This document shows, one piece after another, positions 51,996 to 62,053 of a stretch of 64,000 bases of DNA. Position 1 is the stretch's first letter, and each line of letters begins with the position of its first letter. The stretch spans positions 62,001 through 126,000 of the forward strand of contig CANLIC010000001.1 of NCBI GenBank assembly GCA_947491025.1, written 5' to 3'. Under the pieces are notes generated by a model. That model made no database searches, was not told where the DNA came from, and worked only from the letters and a program-made list of their open reading frames with translations. The position numbers and the translations under genes were made by a program. This stretch comes from Myxococcales bacterium (GTDB taxonomy: Bacteria; Myxococcota_A; UBA9042).

Positions 51996-54056
51996 TCAGG
52001 GCCGGGGCGCGGACGGCAGCGGCAGTCCGGCGGCCAACGCGTCGAGGCCACCGATGCTTTCGGGCTCGCGGAGCCTGGCGAAGGTCTCGGCGTCGATCAG
52101 GCCCCGGCGGCGCAAGAAGGGAGGCCAAAAGGCCTGTGGCGCCGCTCGCGCGCCACGCCCCTCCTCGGGCCGATAGGCGACGGCGCGGATCAGGGCTCGT
52201 GCCGCATTCTCGGCGTAGGGTGAGGGCAGCTGCAGCGCCGCGGCGAGGGCCGCGATCTCGCTCCGTCCGACGCCGTCGACCTTCAGGCCACGGGCGGCGA
52301 ATCCGGTGAGCCAGAGCGAGGGGCGGTCGATGTCGGCCGGCAGCGATGCGACGTGGGCGCGCCAGGCGGCGACGGTGTCGAGATGGCCATGCCGTAGCAG
52401 CAGGTCGTCGGTTGCCACGTTGCACAAGCGCTCCAGCGCCGCGAGGAGCGCCCGCTCCACCTTGGGCGCCCGACCGCCGAGGGACGCAGCGAGCTGGCCG
52501 GCGGCGCGTGCGGGGGCGCCGACTTCCGCCAAGAGCGGCGCTGCGACGGCCGCGACCGGCATCGTCACCGCGCCGTCTGGCGTCGCGACTTCGCGATCGG
52601 AGCGCAAGGCGGCGAGGAGTGGATCCACCGCGTCGGCGTCGGCGAGGCGGTGCAGCATGACCGAGAACGCACCGAAATCGGTCTCTTTTTCTGCGGCTTG
52701 GGCGACACGGGGCGCGTGGGCGGAGCTGAGCTGCAAGAGCGCTGTGGCGGCGGCACGGCGCACGGCCGGCGCAGCGTCTTCCAGCGCGGCCACCAGACCC
52801 GGTGCGGCGCCTTCGTCGCGATAGAGGCCGAGGCGATGCGCCGCCATGGCGCGCAAGGCCGCATCATCGCTGCCGAGGGCAGCACGCAGCGCCGGCAGCC
52901 GCGCCCGAACGCCCGCGGACTGGCCGATGCTGTTCGGGGGCGCCCGACTGACGATGAGGCAACCCTCGTTGCGGTCGGCGCCGCTGCAGCGGACGCGGAC
53001 ATGCAGGTGATCGGCATGATCAGCGGCGTTGCGCGGCTGATGCAGCAACGCCGCGACCCGCGCGAGCGTGACTTCGTCGGCGCCGCCGGCTCGGCCGAAG
53101 GTGAGGACGGCGCGCTTCAGCCAGTTGGCCATGAAGAGGTATTCGATATCGACGCCTTGCGCCTGCTCGCAGGTAACGAGCGCCTCGACCAGGGCCCAAT
53201 TGGCGGCGACGTCGAAGACCTGGCGCTCAGAACCGCCGGTCCGCGCGGTCAGATCGCGGCCAAACGAGTAGAGGTGGTCGGGCAGCAAGCGACGTCCATC
53301 GAGGCCGCGGGCGTAGTAGGCGAGGTCAGCGTCGCGGCCGTTGTTGTGCGAGACGCTCCAGGGTGAGTCGCCCCCCGTGGCGCGCGAGAGGTTGCCGATG
53401 CCGAGCGTGGCGCCGGGTTGGGCGCGGGCGACGCCACGGGCGGCGCAGAGCAGCAGGTCTCGCAGCTCGTCGGTGCCGAACCGGGCGTTGCGCGGGGCGA
53501 TCTTAGGCAGCACGGCGTGGTGGGGGCCCTTCAGCGGCAGCTCTGCGGCGGCGGCGAGGAATCCCGTCGTCACCGTCCCGACGCTGACGCTGCCGTGCGC
53601 GGGTCCGCCGATGGCGGGCCATGGCTGCGTCACGACGGCCAGCACCTCGGGCTCGAGGGCCTCAGCCAGGGCGCGGCGTCCTTGGCGCGACGCGGCGCCG
53701 ATGTCGAGGTCGGGGCCGCGGCGAGAGCCGAGTTGATGCGGAGCGCGGTCGAGCGCCGCCATCGCGCTTGGCAATCCGTTGAGCCCCGGCTGGGGGGTCG
53801 CAGGGCGCGTCTGGGCTGCGGGCGGTGCTGGCATCAAGGAAGGCGCCACAGCGCCGCAGCTCAGCCCGGCAAGGGCGCAGGTTCCAAGGAGCACGACCCG
53901 CGCGGCGCCAGCGAACCGGAATGGCGTCTCGGCCCGCTGCCGCTGCAGCGCGTTGGAAGCCGCCTGTGGGCCTTGCTGCACCCGCACCGCGCCCTCCGCG
54001 CCTCCGGCCGCCCCGGGGGCCCCATCGACAGCCAACGGCGTCTCGCCGTGGCGCAT
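51996..54056 (-). CDS. MepA-like murein endopeptidase fused to HEAT-like repeats
   Basis: 686 residues from the ATG at 54056; no clear ribosome site, so the start is uncertain. A long N-terminus leads to lipobox TCALAGLSC. Residues about 190-365 resemble penicillin-insensitive murein endopeptidase MepA: TLGIGNLSRATGGDSPWSVS, the metal motif SHNNGRDADL (His and Asp near residue 236-242), and the second motif DHADHLHVRVRC. The C-terminal half is HEAT-like (ALGSDDAALRAMAAHRLGLY, AAVRRAAATALLQLSS-like). MepA cleaves D-Ala-mDAP cross-links in the periplasm. Usual MepA is about 270 residues; the HEAT part is extra. 101 bp downstream of pgsA. Confidence 0.8.
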   Translation of the reverse strand: MRHGETPLAVDGAPGAAGGAEGAVRVQQGPQAASNALQRQRAETPFRFAGAARVVLLGTCALAGLSCGAVAPSLMPAPPAAQTRPATPQPGLNGLPSAMAALDRAPHQLGSRRGPDLDIGAASRQGRRALAEALEPEVLAVVTQPWPAIGGPAHGSVSVGTVTTGFLAAAAELPLKGPHHAVLPKIAPRNARFGTDELRDLLLCAARGVARAQPGATLGIGNLSRATGGDSPWSVSHNNGRDADLAYYARGLDGRRLLPDHLYSFGRDLTARTGGSERQVFDVAANWALVEALVTCEQAQGVDIEYLFMANWLKRAVLTFGRAGGADEVTLARVAALLHQPRNAADHADHLHVRVRCSGADRNEGCLIVSRAPPNSIGQSAGVRARLPALRAALGSDDAALRAMAAHRLGLYRDEGAAPGLVAALEDAAPAVRRAAATALLQLSSAHAPRVAQAAEKETDFGAFSVMLHRLADADAVDPLLAALRSDREVATPDGAVTMPVAAVAAPLLAEVGAPARAAGQLAASLGGRAPKVERALLAALERLCNVATDDLLLRHGHLDTVAAWRAHVASLPADIDRPSLWLTGFAARGLKVDGVGRSEIAALAAALQLPSPYAENAARALIRAVAYRPEEGRGARAAPQAFWPPFLRRRGLIDAETFARLREPESIGGLDALAAGLPLPSAPRP

Positions 54057-54157
54057 TCACCGAAGGGAACGATAGCAGCCTCGCCAAGACGCGCCAGGGA
54101 ATCGCGCTTGCGGCCGATGGCAACCGTGGCGTGCGTTCACCCCATGGGGGCGGGTCC

Positions 54158-54883
54158 TTAGGCCGTGGGCGCTGGAGCGGTTGCGCTTGCGGTGCGAGCT
54201 GCTGGCTCGCGGGCGGTCGCGTCGCGCTCGTTGCGGTCCCCGAAGGCCCCGCGCACGAAGCCGATCATGTAGCCAACGGCCGACGCCAGCGAGAAGACCA
54301 TCGATACCAACAGCAGCATGACGCCGATGCGGTGGTAGTCGAGGTCGGCGACCGTCCACGTCAGATCGGTACGGATCGGGAAGTGGATCATCAGCCCGGC
54401 GAGGCCCGCCATCTGCAGCGCTGTCTTCCACTTGCCGAAGCGATCGGAGCCGAGGACGATCCCCTCTTCCATGGCGATGGCGCGCAGGCCCGTGATCGCG
54501 ATCTCGCGCGACAGCAGCAGGGCCACCAACCACGGCTCGACGCGGTTGAGGGCCACCAGCTCGATGAGGACGACCATGACCAGCAGCTTGTCGGCCAGGG
54601 GATCCATGAAGCGCCCGAAGGCCGACTGCAGGTCCAGCTTGCGCGCCAGCCAGCCGTCGAGAAAGTCGGTGATCGAGGCGAAGAAATACAGCAATGTCGC
54701 CCAGAAGGTCGCGGCCCGTGCCTCCCACGGCCCGACCTCCGCCGGATCGCTGCCGGCGAGCAGGTACAGGACGATCGGGATCACGGCGACCCGCAGCATC
54801 GTCAACATGTTGGGCAGGTTGAGGAGCTCGGCGCCAAAGGCCCCCTTACGGCGGCGGCGACGCGGGCGAGGACTGTCGCTCAT
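54158..54883 (-). CDS. pgsA: CDP-diacylglycerol--glycerol-3-phosphate 3-phosphatidyltransferase
   Basis: 241 residues from the ATG at 54883 (AGGAG 6 bp upstream). The CDP-alcohol phosphotransferase motif, DGxxAR(x8)GxxxDxxxD, is intact in FLDGWLARKLDLQ and GRFMDPLADK. Four to five membrane helices are visible, and NLPNMLTMLRV opens the first, typical of PgsA. It makes phosphatidylglycerol phosphate in the inner membrane. The Arg-rich N-terminus and Ala/Thr-rich C-terminus are extensions. Divergent from the DsbD-like gene. Confidence 0.93.
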   Translation of the reverse strand: MSDSPRPRRRRRKGAFGAELLNLPNMLTMLRVAVIPIVLYLLAGSDPAEVGPWEARAATFWATLLYFFASITDFLDGWLARKLDLQSAFGRFMDPLADKLLVMVVLIELVALNRVEPWLVALLLSREIAITGLRAIAMEEGIVLGSDRFGKWKTALQMAGLAGLMIHFPIRTDLTWTVADLDYHRIGVMLLLVSMVFSLASAVGYMIGFVRGAFGDRNERDATAREPAARTASATAPAPTA

Positions 54884-55128
54884 CTGGGCTCCTGCCGGGC
54901 CGGCGTCGGCCCCCATGCGCTGGATCGCACCTCGCCCGCTCGCTGGCAAGCGGCCGGGTCGCCGCTGGCGCGCCCGGCGGCGCCCATCGATGGGAATGCG
55001 AGGCGGGTCCCTGCAGTTGCTTTTCTGTGACGGTTGGCGGGCCGGGGGCTGGCGCTACCTCGCGCGTCTCTTATCATCCAGCGGCTAGCGCGGCGCAGCA
55101 GCTCCGCCATGGGGCCCGGGGGAAGAGG

Positions 55129-56469
55129 ATGGCAGACGGGATGCTCACATCGCTCGGCGGCGCCTTGCTCGGCGGCCTCATTCTCAACGTGATGCCGTGT
55201 GTGCTGCCGGTGCTGACCATGAAGGTCTTCCACCTCATCGAGCAGAGCAACGCCACCCGCCACGAGAAGCGGCTGCACGGACTGGCCTATACGGGCGGCA
55301 TCCTCGCGACCTTCCTGGTCTTCGCGCTGGTGGTGATCGGCGTCCGCGCCTCTGGCGAGAGCCTGGGCTGGGGCATGCAGTTCCAGAGCCCGGCCTTTGT
55401 CGCCGGCATGTGCGCCCTCATCTACGCCTTCGGCCTCAACGCGCTCGGCGTGTTTGAGTTCACGGTCAGCCTCGGCGGCGGAACCGGCACGAACCACGGC
55501 TACGGCGCCAGCTTCGTCAATGGCGTCGTCGCCTCGATCATGTCGACGCCCTGCTCTGCGCCCTTTCTCGGCACCGCAGCGGCCTTCGCGCTGGGCAGCG
55601 GCGCGTCGTGGTGGGAGACCCTCGCGATGTTCATGGCGATCGGCCTGGGCCTGGCGTCGCCCTTCTTGCTCGTCAGCTTCGTGCCCGGCGTCGGGCGCGC
55701 GCTGCCCAGGCCCGGTGCTTGGATGGAGACCTTCAAGCAGCTGATGGGCTTTTCGCTCATCGCCACGGCGGTCTGGCTCTTCGGCGTGCTGCAGTCGCAG
55801 GTGAGCCGTGACGCTTCTACGATGTTCTTGTTCTTTCTCGTGGCCTTGGGCTTCGCGCTGTGGACGCTCAACCACTTCGGCGGCCTGGAGCACAGCAACG
55901 CGCGGCGGTTGACGGTGCGCGGGCTAGCGGCCGCATTCGTGCTTGGGGTAGGGCTGGTTACGCTCGACCTGCAGCCGGTGTCGCCGGTGCGCGAGGGCTT
56001 TGCCGCCAACGATCCCGGTGCGCCGCTGGTGTTGGACGGCAAGATCAACTGGGCGCCCTTCGACCGCGCCCGGGTGTCGGCCGAGGCACGTCGCAACAGG
56101 CCCGTCTTCGTCGACTTCACCGCCGACTGGTGTGTGAACTGCAAGGCCAACGAGAAGGCCTTCATCGAGACGCAGCCGATCCGCGAGCTGCTGGCCGAGG
56201 TCGACATCCTGCCGATGAAGGCGGACATGACCAACGAAGACGAAGTGTTGCAGGAGGAGCTCGAGAAGCTCGGCCGCTCGGGCATCCCGGCCTACGTGAT
56301 CTTGATGCCGGACGGCAGCCGCGACCTGCTGCCGGAGGTCATCACCACCAACCTGCTCGTTGAGCGGCTGCGCGCGGCGGCCAAGCGCTTCCCGCGGGCA
56401 GATCGCCGCGCCGATCAAGCAGCGTCGCCGCCTTTGCCAAGCGCCGCGCCCGCCGCACAGGCCGGCTGA
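55129..56469 (+). CDS. DsbD-like thiol:disulfide interchange protein lacking the N-terminal domain
   Basis: 446 residues from the ATG at 55129 with GGGGGAAGAGG just upstream. Eight membrane helices of the CcdA/DsbD type carry C24 in NVMPCVLPV and C142 in STPCSAPFLG, the transmembrane redox pair. The C-terminal thioredoxin-like domain carries C335 and C338 in DWCVNCKANEKAF. The N-terminal DsbD-alpha domain is missing, so it would pass electrons from cytoplasmic thioredoxin to a separate periplasmic partner. Lies between pgsA and ftsZ, convergent with ftsZ. Confidence 0.9.
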   Translation: MADGMLTSLGGALLGGLILNVMPCVLPVLTMKVFHLIEQSNATRHEKRLHGLAYTGGILATFLVFALVVIGVRASGESLGWGMQFQSPAFVAGMCALIYAFGLNALGVFEFTVSLGGGTGTNHGYGASFVNGVVASIMSTPCSAPFLGTAAAFALGSGASWWETLAMFMAIGLGLASPFLLVSFVPGVGRALPRPGAWMETFKQLMGFSLIATAVWLFGVLQSQVSRDASTMFLFFLVALGFALWTLNHFGGLEHSNARRLTVRGLAAAFVLGVGLVTLDLQPVSPVREGFAANDPGAPLVLDGKINWAPFDRARVSAEARRNRPVFVDFTADWCVNCKANEKAFIETQPIRELLAEVDILPMKADMTNEDEVLQEELEKLGRSGIPAYVILMPDGSRDLLPEVITTNLLVERLRAAAKRFPRADRRADQAASPPLPSAAPAAQAG

Positions 56470-56565
56470 AAGGCCCATACGCCGACGCGACGTCCCTTCG
56501 CTCGAGAACTGGCGATGTTTGGCTGAGGCGATCCGGTCGGTTTGACGCCGCGGGCGCTACGCCAG

Positions 56566-58146
56566 TCAGCCGCCCTTGCGCATGAAGGCTGGCGCGTCGA
56601 GATCGGGGAAGTCGCGCCCCTCGCCGAAGGGGTTGGCGTTGAGCACCGGCTGCCGCCTGACCCCGGTGGGCGTCATCCGCTGGCCCGCGGTGCGCACCAT
56701 CGCTGGCGCGTGCTGCGGCGCCGACATCACGGCTTCCAGACCGCCTTGCCCGTTGCGCACCCGCACGGCCACCGAATCGCGGTCGCCGCCATCGAGGACG
56801 GCGTTGCCGCTGAGGCCCGGGAGGCCGACCTGTTGGCCGTAGGCGCCACTCTGGCTGACGACCGGCGAGGGACGCGTCGTGTAGACCTGGGTGCGGACGG
56901 CGGCGAGGGTGCCGTCGACGTAGGCCTCGGCGATCGGAGGCGGGCCGGGTGGCTGCAGCAGCGGCAGCTCGGGCTCGGCCGGCTGGGTGCGACGCTCGCT
57001 GGCCGTCAGCAGGTCGCCTTGAACGCTGGAGAACGTGCCGCTCGGTGGGCGCTGTCCGTGGCTCGCCATTGTGGTGGCCGGCGCTGGCGGAATGCCGTGC
57101 TGCGGCGCCGTGATGCGGCCGGGGCCCGGAGGCGGCGGCACCTTGTGCCCCTGCGGGCGGTCGCTCTCGACACGCGCCTGGGTCTGGCCAAAGCCGGTCG
57201 CGACCACGGTGATGCGGATCTCGTCGCCGAGGGTCGGGTCGATGACGGCGCCGAAGATGGTCTCGGTGTCGTCGTGGACCGCGTCCTGGATCAGAGACAT
57301 CGCGGCGTCGACCTCGCGCAGCGTCATGCCCGGGCCGCCGGTGATGTTGACCAGCAGCCCGGTCGCGTGATCCAGCGCGGCGCCTTCGAGCAGGGGGCTC
57401 GAGATGGCGGCGAAGGCGGCGTCGCGGGCACGGCTGTGGCCCGTGGCGCGGCCGGTGCCCATCAGCGCCAGGCCCGAGCGGCGCATGACGGTGACGACGT
57501 CGGCGAAGTCGACGTTGACGAGGCCAGGCGTCTGGATGATGTCGGTCATCGAGCGCACGGCGTCGAGCAGCACCGAATCGGCGAGGCGAAAGGCGTCGAC
57601 GAAGGAGGTCTCCTCGCCGGCGATCTCGAGCAGACGGTCGTTCGGGATGACGATCAGCGTGTCGACGGCCTCGGCCAGCTCGGCGACGCCGGCCTCGGCG
57701 CGACGGGCGCGTTGCCGGCCCTCGAAGCGGAAGGGCTTGGTGACGACGCCAACGGTGAGCGCCCCGATTTCGCGGGCGATTCTGGCCACCACTGGCGCTG
57801 CGCCGGTGCCGGTGCCGCCGCCCATGCCTGCCGTCACAAAGACCATGTCGGCGCCCGCCAAGGCCTCGCGCAGGGTCGCCTCGTCTTCGAGCGCGGCGCG
57901 GGCACCGGTCTCAGGACGCGCGCCGGCGCCGAGGCCGCGTGTGACCTTGGCGCCGATGTGGATGCGCTTGCCGGCCTGGCTGCGGCCGAGCGCCTGCATG
58001 TCGGTGTTCGCCACCGCCGCCTCGACGCCGTTCAGTCCAGCGCCGATCATGTTGTCGACGGCGTTGCCGCCGCCGCCACCGACCCCAATCACCATCAGCC
58101 GCGCGCCTGGCGGGCTCGCCGGCTCTACGTCGATGAGTTCGAACAT
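56566..58146 (-). CDS. ftsZ: Cell-division protein FtsZ
   Basis: 526 residues, longer than the usual 380-400, from the ATG at 58146 with AGGAGG 6 bp upstream. The tubulin signature GGGTGTG is at 109-115, the nucleotide fold begins [15 protein letters not shown], and the T7 loop is NVDFADV. Residues about 330-510 are a Pro/Gln-rich linker, and the C-terminal anchor peptide is [12 protein letters not shown]. It polymerises with GTP into the Z ring and binds FtsA through that peptide. Last gene of the division cluster, 94 bp after ftsA. Confidence 0.98.
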   Translation of the reverse strand: MFELIDVEPASPPGARLMVIGVGGGGGNAVDNMIGAGLNGVEAAVANTDMQALGRSQAGKRIHIGAKVTRGLGAGARPETGARAALEDEATLREALAGADMVFVTAGMGGGTGTGAAPVVARIAREIGALTVGVVTKPFRFEGRQRARRAEAGVAELAEAVDTLIVIPNDRLLEIAGEETSFVDAFRLADSVLLDAVRSMTDIIQTPGLVNVDFADVVTVMRRSGLALMGTGRATGHSRARDAAFAAISSPLLEGAALDHATGLLVNITGGPGMTLREVDAAMSLIQDAVHDDTETIFGAVIDPTLGDEIRITVVATGFGQTQARVESDRPQGHKVPPPPGPGRITAPQHGIPPAPATTMASHGQRPPSGTFSSVQGDLLTASERRTQPAEPELPLLQPPGPPPIAEAYVDGTLAAVRTQVYTTRPSPVVSQSGAYGQQVGLPGLSGNAVLDGGDRDSVAVRVRNGQGGLEAVMSAPQHAPAMVRTAGQRMTPTGVRRQPVLNANPFGEGRDFPDLDAPAFMRKGG

Positions 58147-58240
58147 CGTCGCCTCCTGGTCAGTCGCCGCGACGCTGCGTCGGCGCTCGTCTTGCGGAAG
58201 GGATCCGGCTACCGGCCACCGTCCGCGGTCCATCGTCACG

Positions 58241-59470
58241 TCAATCGAAGGTCGTGCGCAGCAGGTCGCGCAACCGGCTGAACAGGCGCGGCTTGCCGCT
58301 GGCCTCGGTCGTCAGCCGGCGTTGCTCGCCCTCGCGAGCGCCGAGCAGCAGCAGACCGACGGCGGCGGCGTAGCTCGGCGAGCGCACGAGCTCGTAGAGG
58401 CCACCGGTCGGCTTTGGCCGGCCGATCCGCACCGGCAGGTTCAAGATGTCCTCGCCCAGGTCGGCAACGAAGGGCAGCTGCGCCGTTCCGCCGGTCAGCA
58501 CGACGCCAGACGCCAGCAGATCTGCGAAGTTGCTCGCGATCAGCTCCTGGCTGATGTGGTTGAAGATCTCTTCGAGGCGCAGCTCGATGATGTCGCAGAG
58601 CAACGTGCGCTTTCGGGTGGTCGCCTCGCGGCCGCCGACGCTCGCGACGTCGAAGGTCTCGTCCTCGGCGATGCGGGCCGAGAGGGCGCAGCCGTGGCGC
58701 AGCTTGATGCGCTCGGCCTCGGCGCGGGAGGTGCGCATCCCCTGCGCGATGTCGTGGGTGATGTGGTCGCCCCCGATGGGCAGCACCGCGGAGTGGACCA
58801 TCGAGCCGTTGTGGTAGACAGCGATGTCCGTCGTGCCGCCGCCGATGTCGACCAGCGCGACGCCGAGCTCCTTCTCGTCGGGCTCGAGCACCGCCGTGGC
58901 TGATGCCAGCAACTCGGCGAAGCACTTGAGGACGTGGAGGTCGGAGCGCTCGGCGCATTGCCGAACGTTCTGCACGCCCGAGTCGAGGGCGGTGACGATG
59001 TGGACGTTGGCCTGGAGGCGCGAGCCGCGGATGCCGACCGGCGACTTGATGCCGTCGTTCTCGTCGACGACGAACTCCTGCGGCACGGTGTGCAAGATCT
59101 GGCGATCGGCTGGGATTTGCACGGCGCGAGCGTTTTCGACGACGCGGTCGACGTCGATGGCGCTGACCTCTTGGCCTTGGACGGCGACGACGCCGAGGTT
59201 GTTGAAGGAGCGCAGGTGGCCGCCGGAGATGCCGACGTAGACGGCCTTGACCGTGCAGCCGGCCATCAACTCGGCCTCGTGCACGGCCCGACGAATGGCG
59301 TCCATCGTCTCGCCGACGTCGACCACGACGCCCTTCTTGATGCCGTGCGACGGGCTCATGCCGACACCGATGATGTCGACCGTGTGGTCCTCGCGCACCT
59401 CGCCGACGGCAGCCACGACCTTGGTGGTGCCGACGTCGAGTCCGACGATGATCTCGCCCGTGCGTGCCAT
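58241..59470 (-). CDS. ftsA: Cell-division protein FtsA
   Basis: 409 residues from the ATG at 59470; the AGAGG ribosome site includes the ftsQ stop codon, so the two are tightly coupled. Actin-fold ATP motifs: [18 protein letters not shown] and [18 protein letters not shown]. The C-terminal amphipathic helix, [15 protein letters not shown], is the membrane-targeting peptide. FtsA tethers FtsZ to the inner membrane. Normal family length. Confidence 0.98.
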   Translation of the reverse strand: MARTGEIIVGLDVGTTKVVAAVGEVREDHTVDIIGVGMSPSHGIKKGVVVDVGETMDAIRRAVHEAELMAGCTVKAVYVGISGGHLRSFNNLGVVAVQGQEVSAIDVDRVVENARAVQIPADRQILHTVPQEFVVDENDGIKSPVGIRGSRLQANVHIVTALDSGVQNVRQCAERSDLHVLKCFAELLASATAVLEPDEKELGVALVDIGGGTTDIAVYHNGSMVHSAVLPIGGDHITHDIAQGMRTSRAEAERIKLRHGCALSARIAEDETFDVASVGGREATTRKRTLLCDIIELRLEEIFNHISQELIASNFADLLASGVVLTGGTAQLPFVADLGEDILNLPVRIGRPKPTGGLYELVRSPSYAAAVGLLLLGAREGEQRRLTTEASGKPRLFSRLRDLLRTTFD

Positions 59471-59474
59471 GAAG

Positions 59475-60941
59475 CTACCTCTTTGCGTGCCCTGCCGCGG
59501 CGGGCGCCGCGACCGACTTTTGGGGTGGAGAGCTTGCTGGGGCCGCCGCGGCGGGCGCAGCCGATGCTGCGGCACGTGCGGCCGGTGGAGCCAGCGGGGT
59601 GGCGGCGGCGTGCGCGGCGGGTCCAGCCGGCGATCCGGCGTCGACGGGCGCGGGTCCAGCCATGGGCTGCTGCGGCAGGGCGGCGGCGGCGGGTCCTCCG
59701 ACCGGCTGGGAGGCCGAGGGCCCGCTGGGCTCCGTCGCCACCACGACGCGGCGGGCCTCGCCATCGGTGTCGAAGAGGGCGTAGCTCAGGCGCTCGCCCC
59801 GGGCCTTCACGGCCGCCACGACCCGGGCGGCGTCAGCGAGCAGCCGGGCCCGGTCTTCGACGTCACGGCGGCCAAAGCGCAGCTCGGCACCATCCTTGGC
59901 CGAGATCGCGCTGATGCCGAGCACGGGGTCCCAGGCCAACTCGCCGAGTGGAAAGTTCCGCGCCAGGGGGCTTGCAGCGATGGCGGCGGCGAGGTCGACC
60001 AACCGACGAACGAGCTGGCGGGCGCGAAACTGGCGCTCCTCGTGGCGGGCGGCGGCTTGGGCGCGCGCCTCGGCGGCGGCCCTGCTCTGCGCTGTTGGCG
60101 CAGCGACGGGCGCATCGTTGCCGGCGCTGTCCGGTGCGCCCGGTGCCGGGGCGGCTGGCAGCGGCGCGAGGTCGGCGACTGGGATTCCCGAGAGCAGCGG
60201 CAAATCGAGCGGATCGCCGGTCTCGAAGACGCGAAAGGCAACGCCGTTGGAGTCGAGGAGCCAGAGCGGACCATCGGCGAGGATGGCGACGGGCTCGTGC
60301 TCCACGACCCGAATCTCCAAGGTGTCGGGCACGCGCGCCCGGACTTCGGCGCTGCGAATCCACGACAGGGCCATGACGCGCCTGGCGACGTCGAGCTCGC
60401 GGACGTCGAGCAGGTGTCCGCCGGGGCGGTGGCCGGAAGCGGCGACGATGGCCTCGATGCTGGCGTTGCGGGCGCCGATCACTTCGACCTTGCGGATACG
60501 AAGGTGCTGCGCGCGGACGTTGTAGCTGTCCCAGGAGCGGGCGATGATGAAACCGAGGGTGAGCACGCTGACGGCGGCGACCGTGGCGCCGATGCGGGAC
60601 CAGCGCAGCCCGGCAATGGACGCAGCGCTCGGCGCCACGCCGGCGTCGCCACCGATGGCCTGGGTTCCAGAATCAGCCACCGCATCGGAGCCGGCATGGG
60701 GCTCGGCGCCCGTCGCGACTCCGTCGGCGTCGGCTGAGGCATCGAAAGTGGCTTCTATCGAGGCCTCGTCGGCCTCTTCGCGGCCTTGGGCCCCACGCAG
60801 CGGGCGCAGCAGGCGGGTGATGAACCCACCGGGGTCGAAGTCGAGCGCGGACCCCGACCGTCCGAGCGAGAACGAACGCAGCAGGGCGGCGCGGCTGGCG
60901 CGTCGGCGATTCTTTGGAGTTTCCGGGCGCTTGCTGGTCAT
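59475..60941 (-). CDS. ftsQ: Cell-division protein FtsQ
   Basis: 488 residues, about twice E. coli FtsQ, from the ATG at 60941 (GGAGGGG 3 bp upstream; ATGA overlap with murG). Roughly 110 cytoplasmic residues precede one membrane helix (ATVAAVSVLTLGFIIARSW). The POTRA domain follows: LRIRKVEVIGARNASIEAIV and EVRARVPDTLEIRVVEHEPV. An Ala/Gln/Arg-rich insertion lies in the middle of the periplasmic part, and the C-terminus is an Ala/Pro-rich tail. It links early and late divisome parts in the periplasm. Confidence 0.92.
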   Translation of the reverse strand: MTSKRPETPKNRRRASRAALLRSFSLGRSGSALDFDPGGFITRLLRPLRGAQGREEADEASIEATFDASADADGVATGAEPHAGSDAVADSGTQAIGGDAGVAPSAASIAGLRWSRIGATVAAVSVLTLGFIIARSWDSYNVRAQHLRIRKVEVIGARNASIEAIVAASGHRPGGHLLDVRELDVARRVMALSWIRSAEVRARVPDTLEIRVVEHEPVAILADGPLWLLDSNGVAFRVFETGDPLDLPLLSGIPVADLAPLPAAPAPGAPDSAGNDAPVAAPTAQSRAAAEARAQAAARHEERQFRARQLVRRLVDLAAAIAASPLARNFPLGELAWDPVLGISAISAKDGAELRFGRRDVEDRARLLADAARVVAAVKARGERLSYALFDTDGEARRVVVATEPSGPSASQPVGGPAAAALPQQPMAGPAPVDAGSPAGPAAHAAATPLAPPAARAAASAAPAAAAPASSPPQKSVAAPAAAGHAKR

Positions 60942-62053
60942 CGCCCCTCCCCTGACCGACGGATGCAATCCGCCACCAACACCGCCGCCGCATCGGGTCG
61001 CTGGCTCGCCCTCGCCGCGCGCGCCGCGGCGGCATACGCCGCAGGATCAGTCAACAACGTCGCGATCTCGGGCGCCAGTTTTTCGACCGCGAACTCCCCC
61101 TGCCGGGCCCAGAGGCCGGAGCCGTCGCGGCAGAATGCGGCTGCGTTGGCTGCCTGGTGGTCTCCGGCGGCGAAGGGAAAGGGAATGAGCAAGGCGGGGA
61201 GGGCGGCGGCGGCGAGCTCGGCGATGGTTCCGGAGCCGGCGCGCGTGATGGCGAAGTCGGCGGCGCCCAGGCGGGCCGCCATGTCGTCGATATAGCCGAC
61301 GACCTCGGCGTGGATGCCCAGGGCCTCGTAGCGCGCTGCCACCGGCGCCCCATCGAGTTTGCCGACTTGGTGGACGACCTGCAGGTCGCGACCCACCGCG
61401 CTGAGCCCTTTCTTGACCGCCTGCAGCAGGCCCGGGACCTCGGCGTTGAGGAACTGCGCGCCCTGCGATCCCCCGACGACGAGAATCCGCAGCGGCCGCG
61501 TGCCCGGCGCCGTGAGCGAACGCTCGCTCGGCAAGTCTGCGATCTCCTTTCGAACGGGGTTGCCTACCAACACGCTGCGGTCGGCCGGGAACGAGGCCAG
61601 CGCAGCCTCGAATCCGAGGTAGCAACGCTGCACGAGCCGGCCGAGAATGCGGTTGGTCAAGCCGGGGACCGCGTTGCTCTCGTGGATGGCAGTGCCGAGT
61701 CCCAGGCTTCTCGCGCCGAGGAGCGCCGCGCCAGAGGCGTAGCCACCGACGCCGATGACAAGCCCGACACCATGGCTGCGCAGCAGCGACCTGGCGGCCA
61801 GGATGCCCCGCCATAGCGCCCAGGCGCCGCGCAGCTTGCCGAGAAGGCCGGTGTTGACGAGGCGCTGGCCGGGTACGACGAGCAACGTGTAGCCGCGTTG
61901 GGGCACGAGGCGCGCCTCAAGTCCGTGCGAGGTGCCGATGAACAGAGGGGCAGGCAGGCCTGCAGCAACGCACGCGTCGCCGATGGCCAGGGCTGGCGTC
62001 ACGTGGCCGCCGGTCCCTCCGCCGGCGATGGCGACCTGCAAGCGCGCGCTCAT
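60938..62053 (-). CDS. murG: UDP-GlcNAc:lipid I GlcNAc transferase MurG
   Basis: 371 residues from the ATG at 62053, which overlaps the ftsW stop (ATGA). GT28-fold motifs: AGGGTGGHVTPAL, GVGGYASGAALLGA, HESNAVPGLTNRIL, GGSQGAQFLN, RAGSGTIAEL and GDHQAANA. It adds GlcNAc to lipid I to make lipid II at the inner face of the membrane. Normal length. Confidence 0.98.
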   Translation of the reverse strand: MSARLQVAIAGGGTGGHVTPALAIGDACVAAGLPAPLFIGTSHGLEARLVPQRGYTLLVVPGQRLVNTGLLGKLRGAWALWRGILAARSLLRSHGVGLVIGVGGYASGAALLGARSLGLGTAIHESNAVPGLTNRILGRLVQRCYLGFEAALASFPADRSVLVGNPVRKEIADLPSERSLTAPGTRPLRILVVGGSQGAQFLNAEVPGLLQAVKKGLSAVGRDLQVVHQVGKLDGAPVAARYEALGIHAEVVGYIDDMAARLGAADFAITRAGSGTIAELAAAALPALLIPFPFAAGDHQAANAAAFCRDGSGLWARQGEFAVEKLAPEIATLLTDPAAYAAAARAARASQRPDAAAVLVADCIRRSGEGR

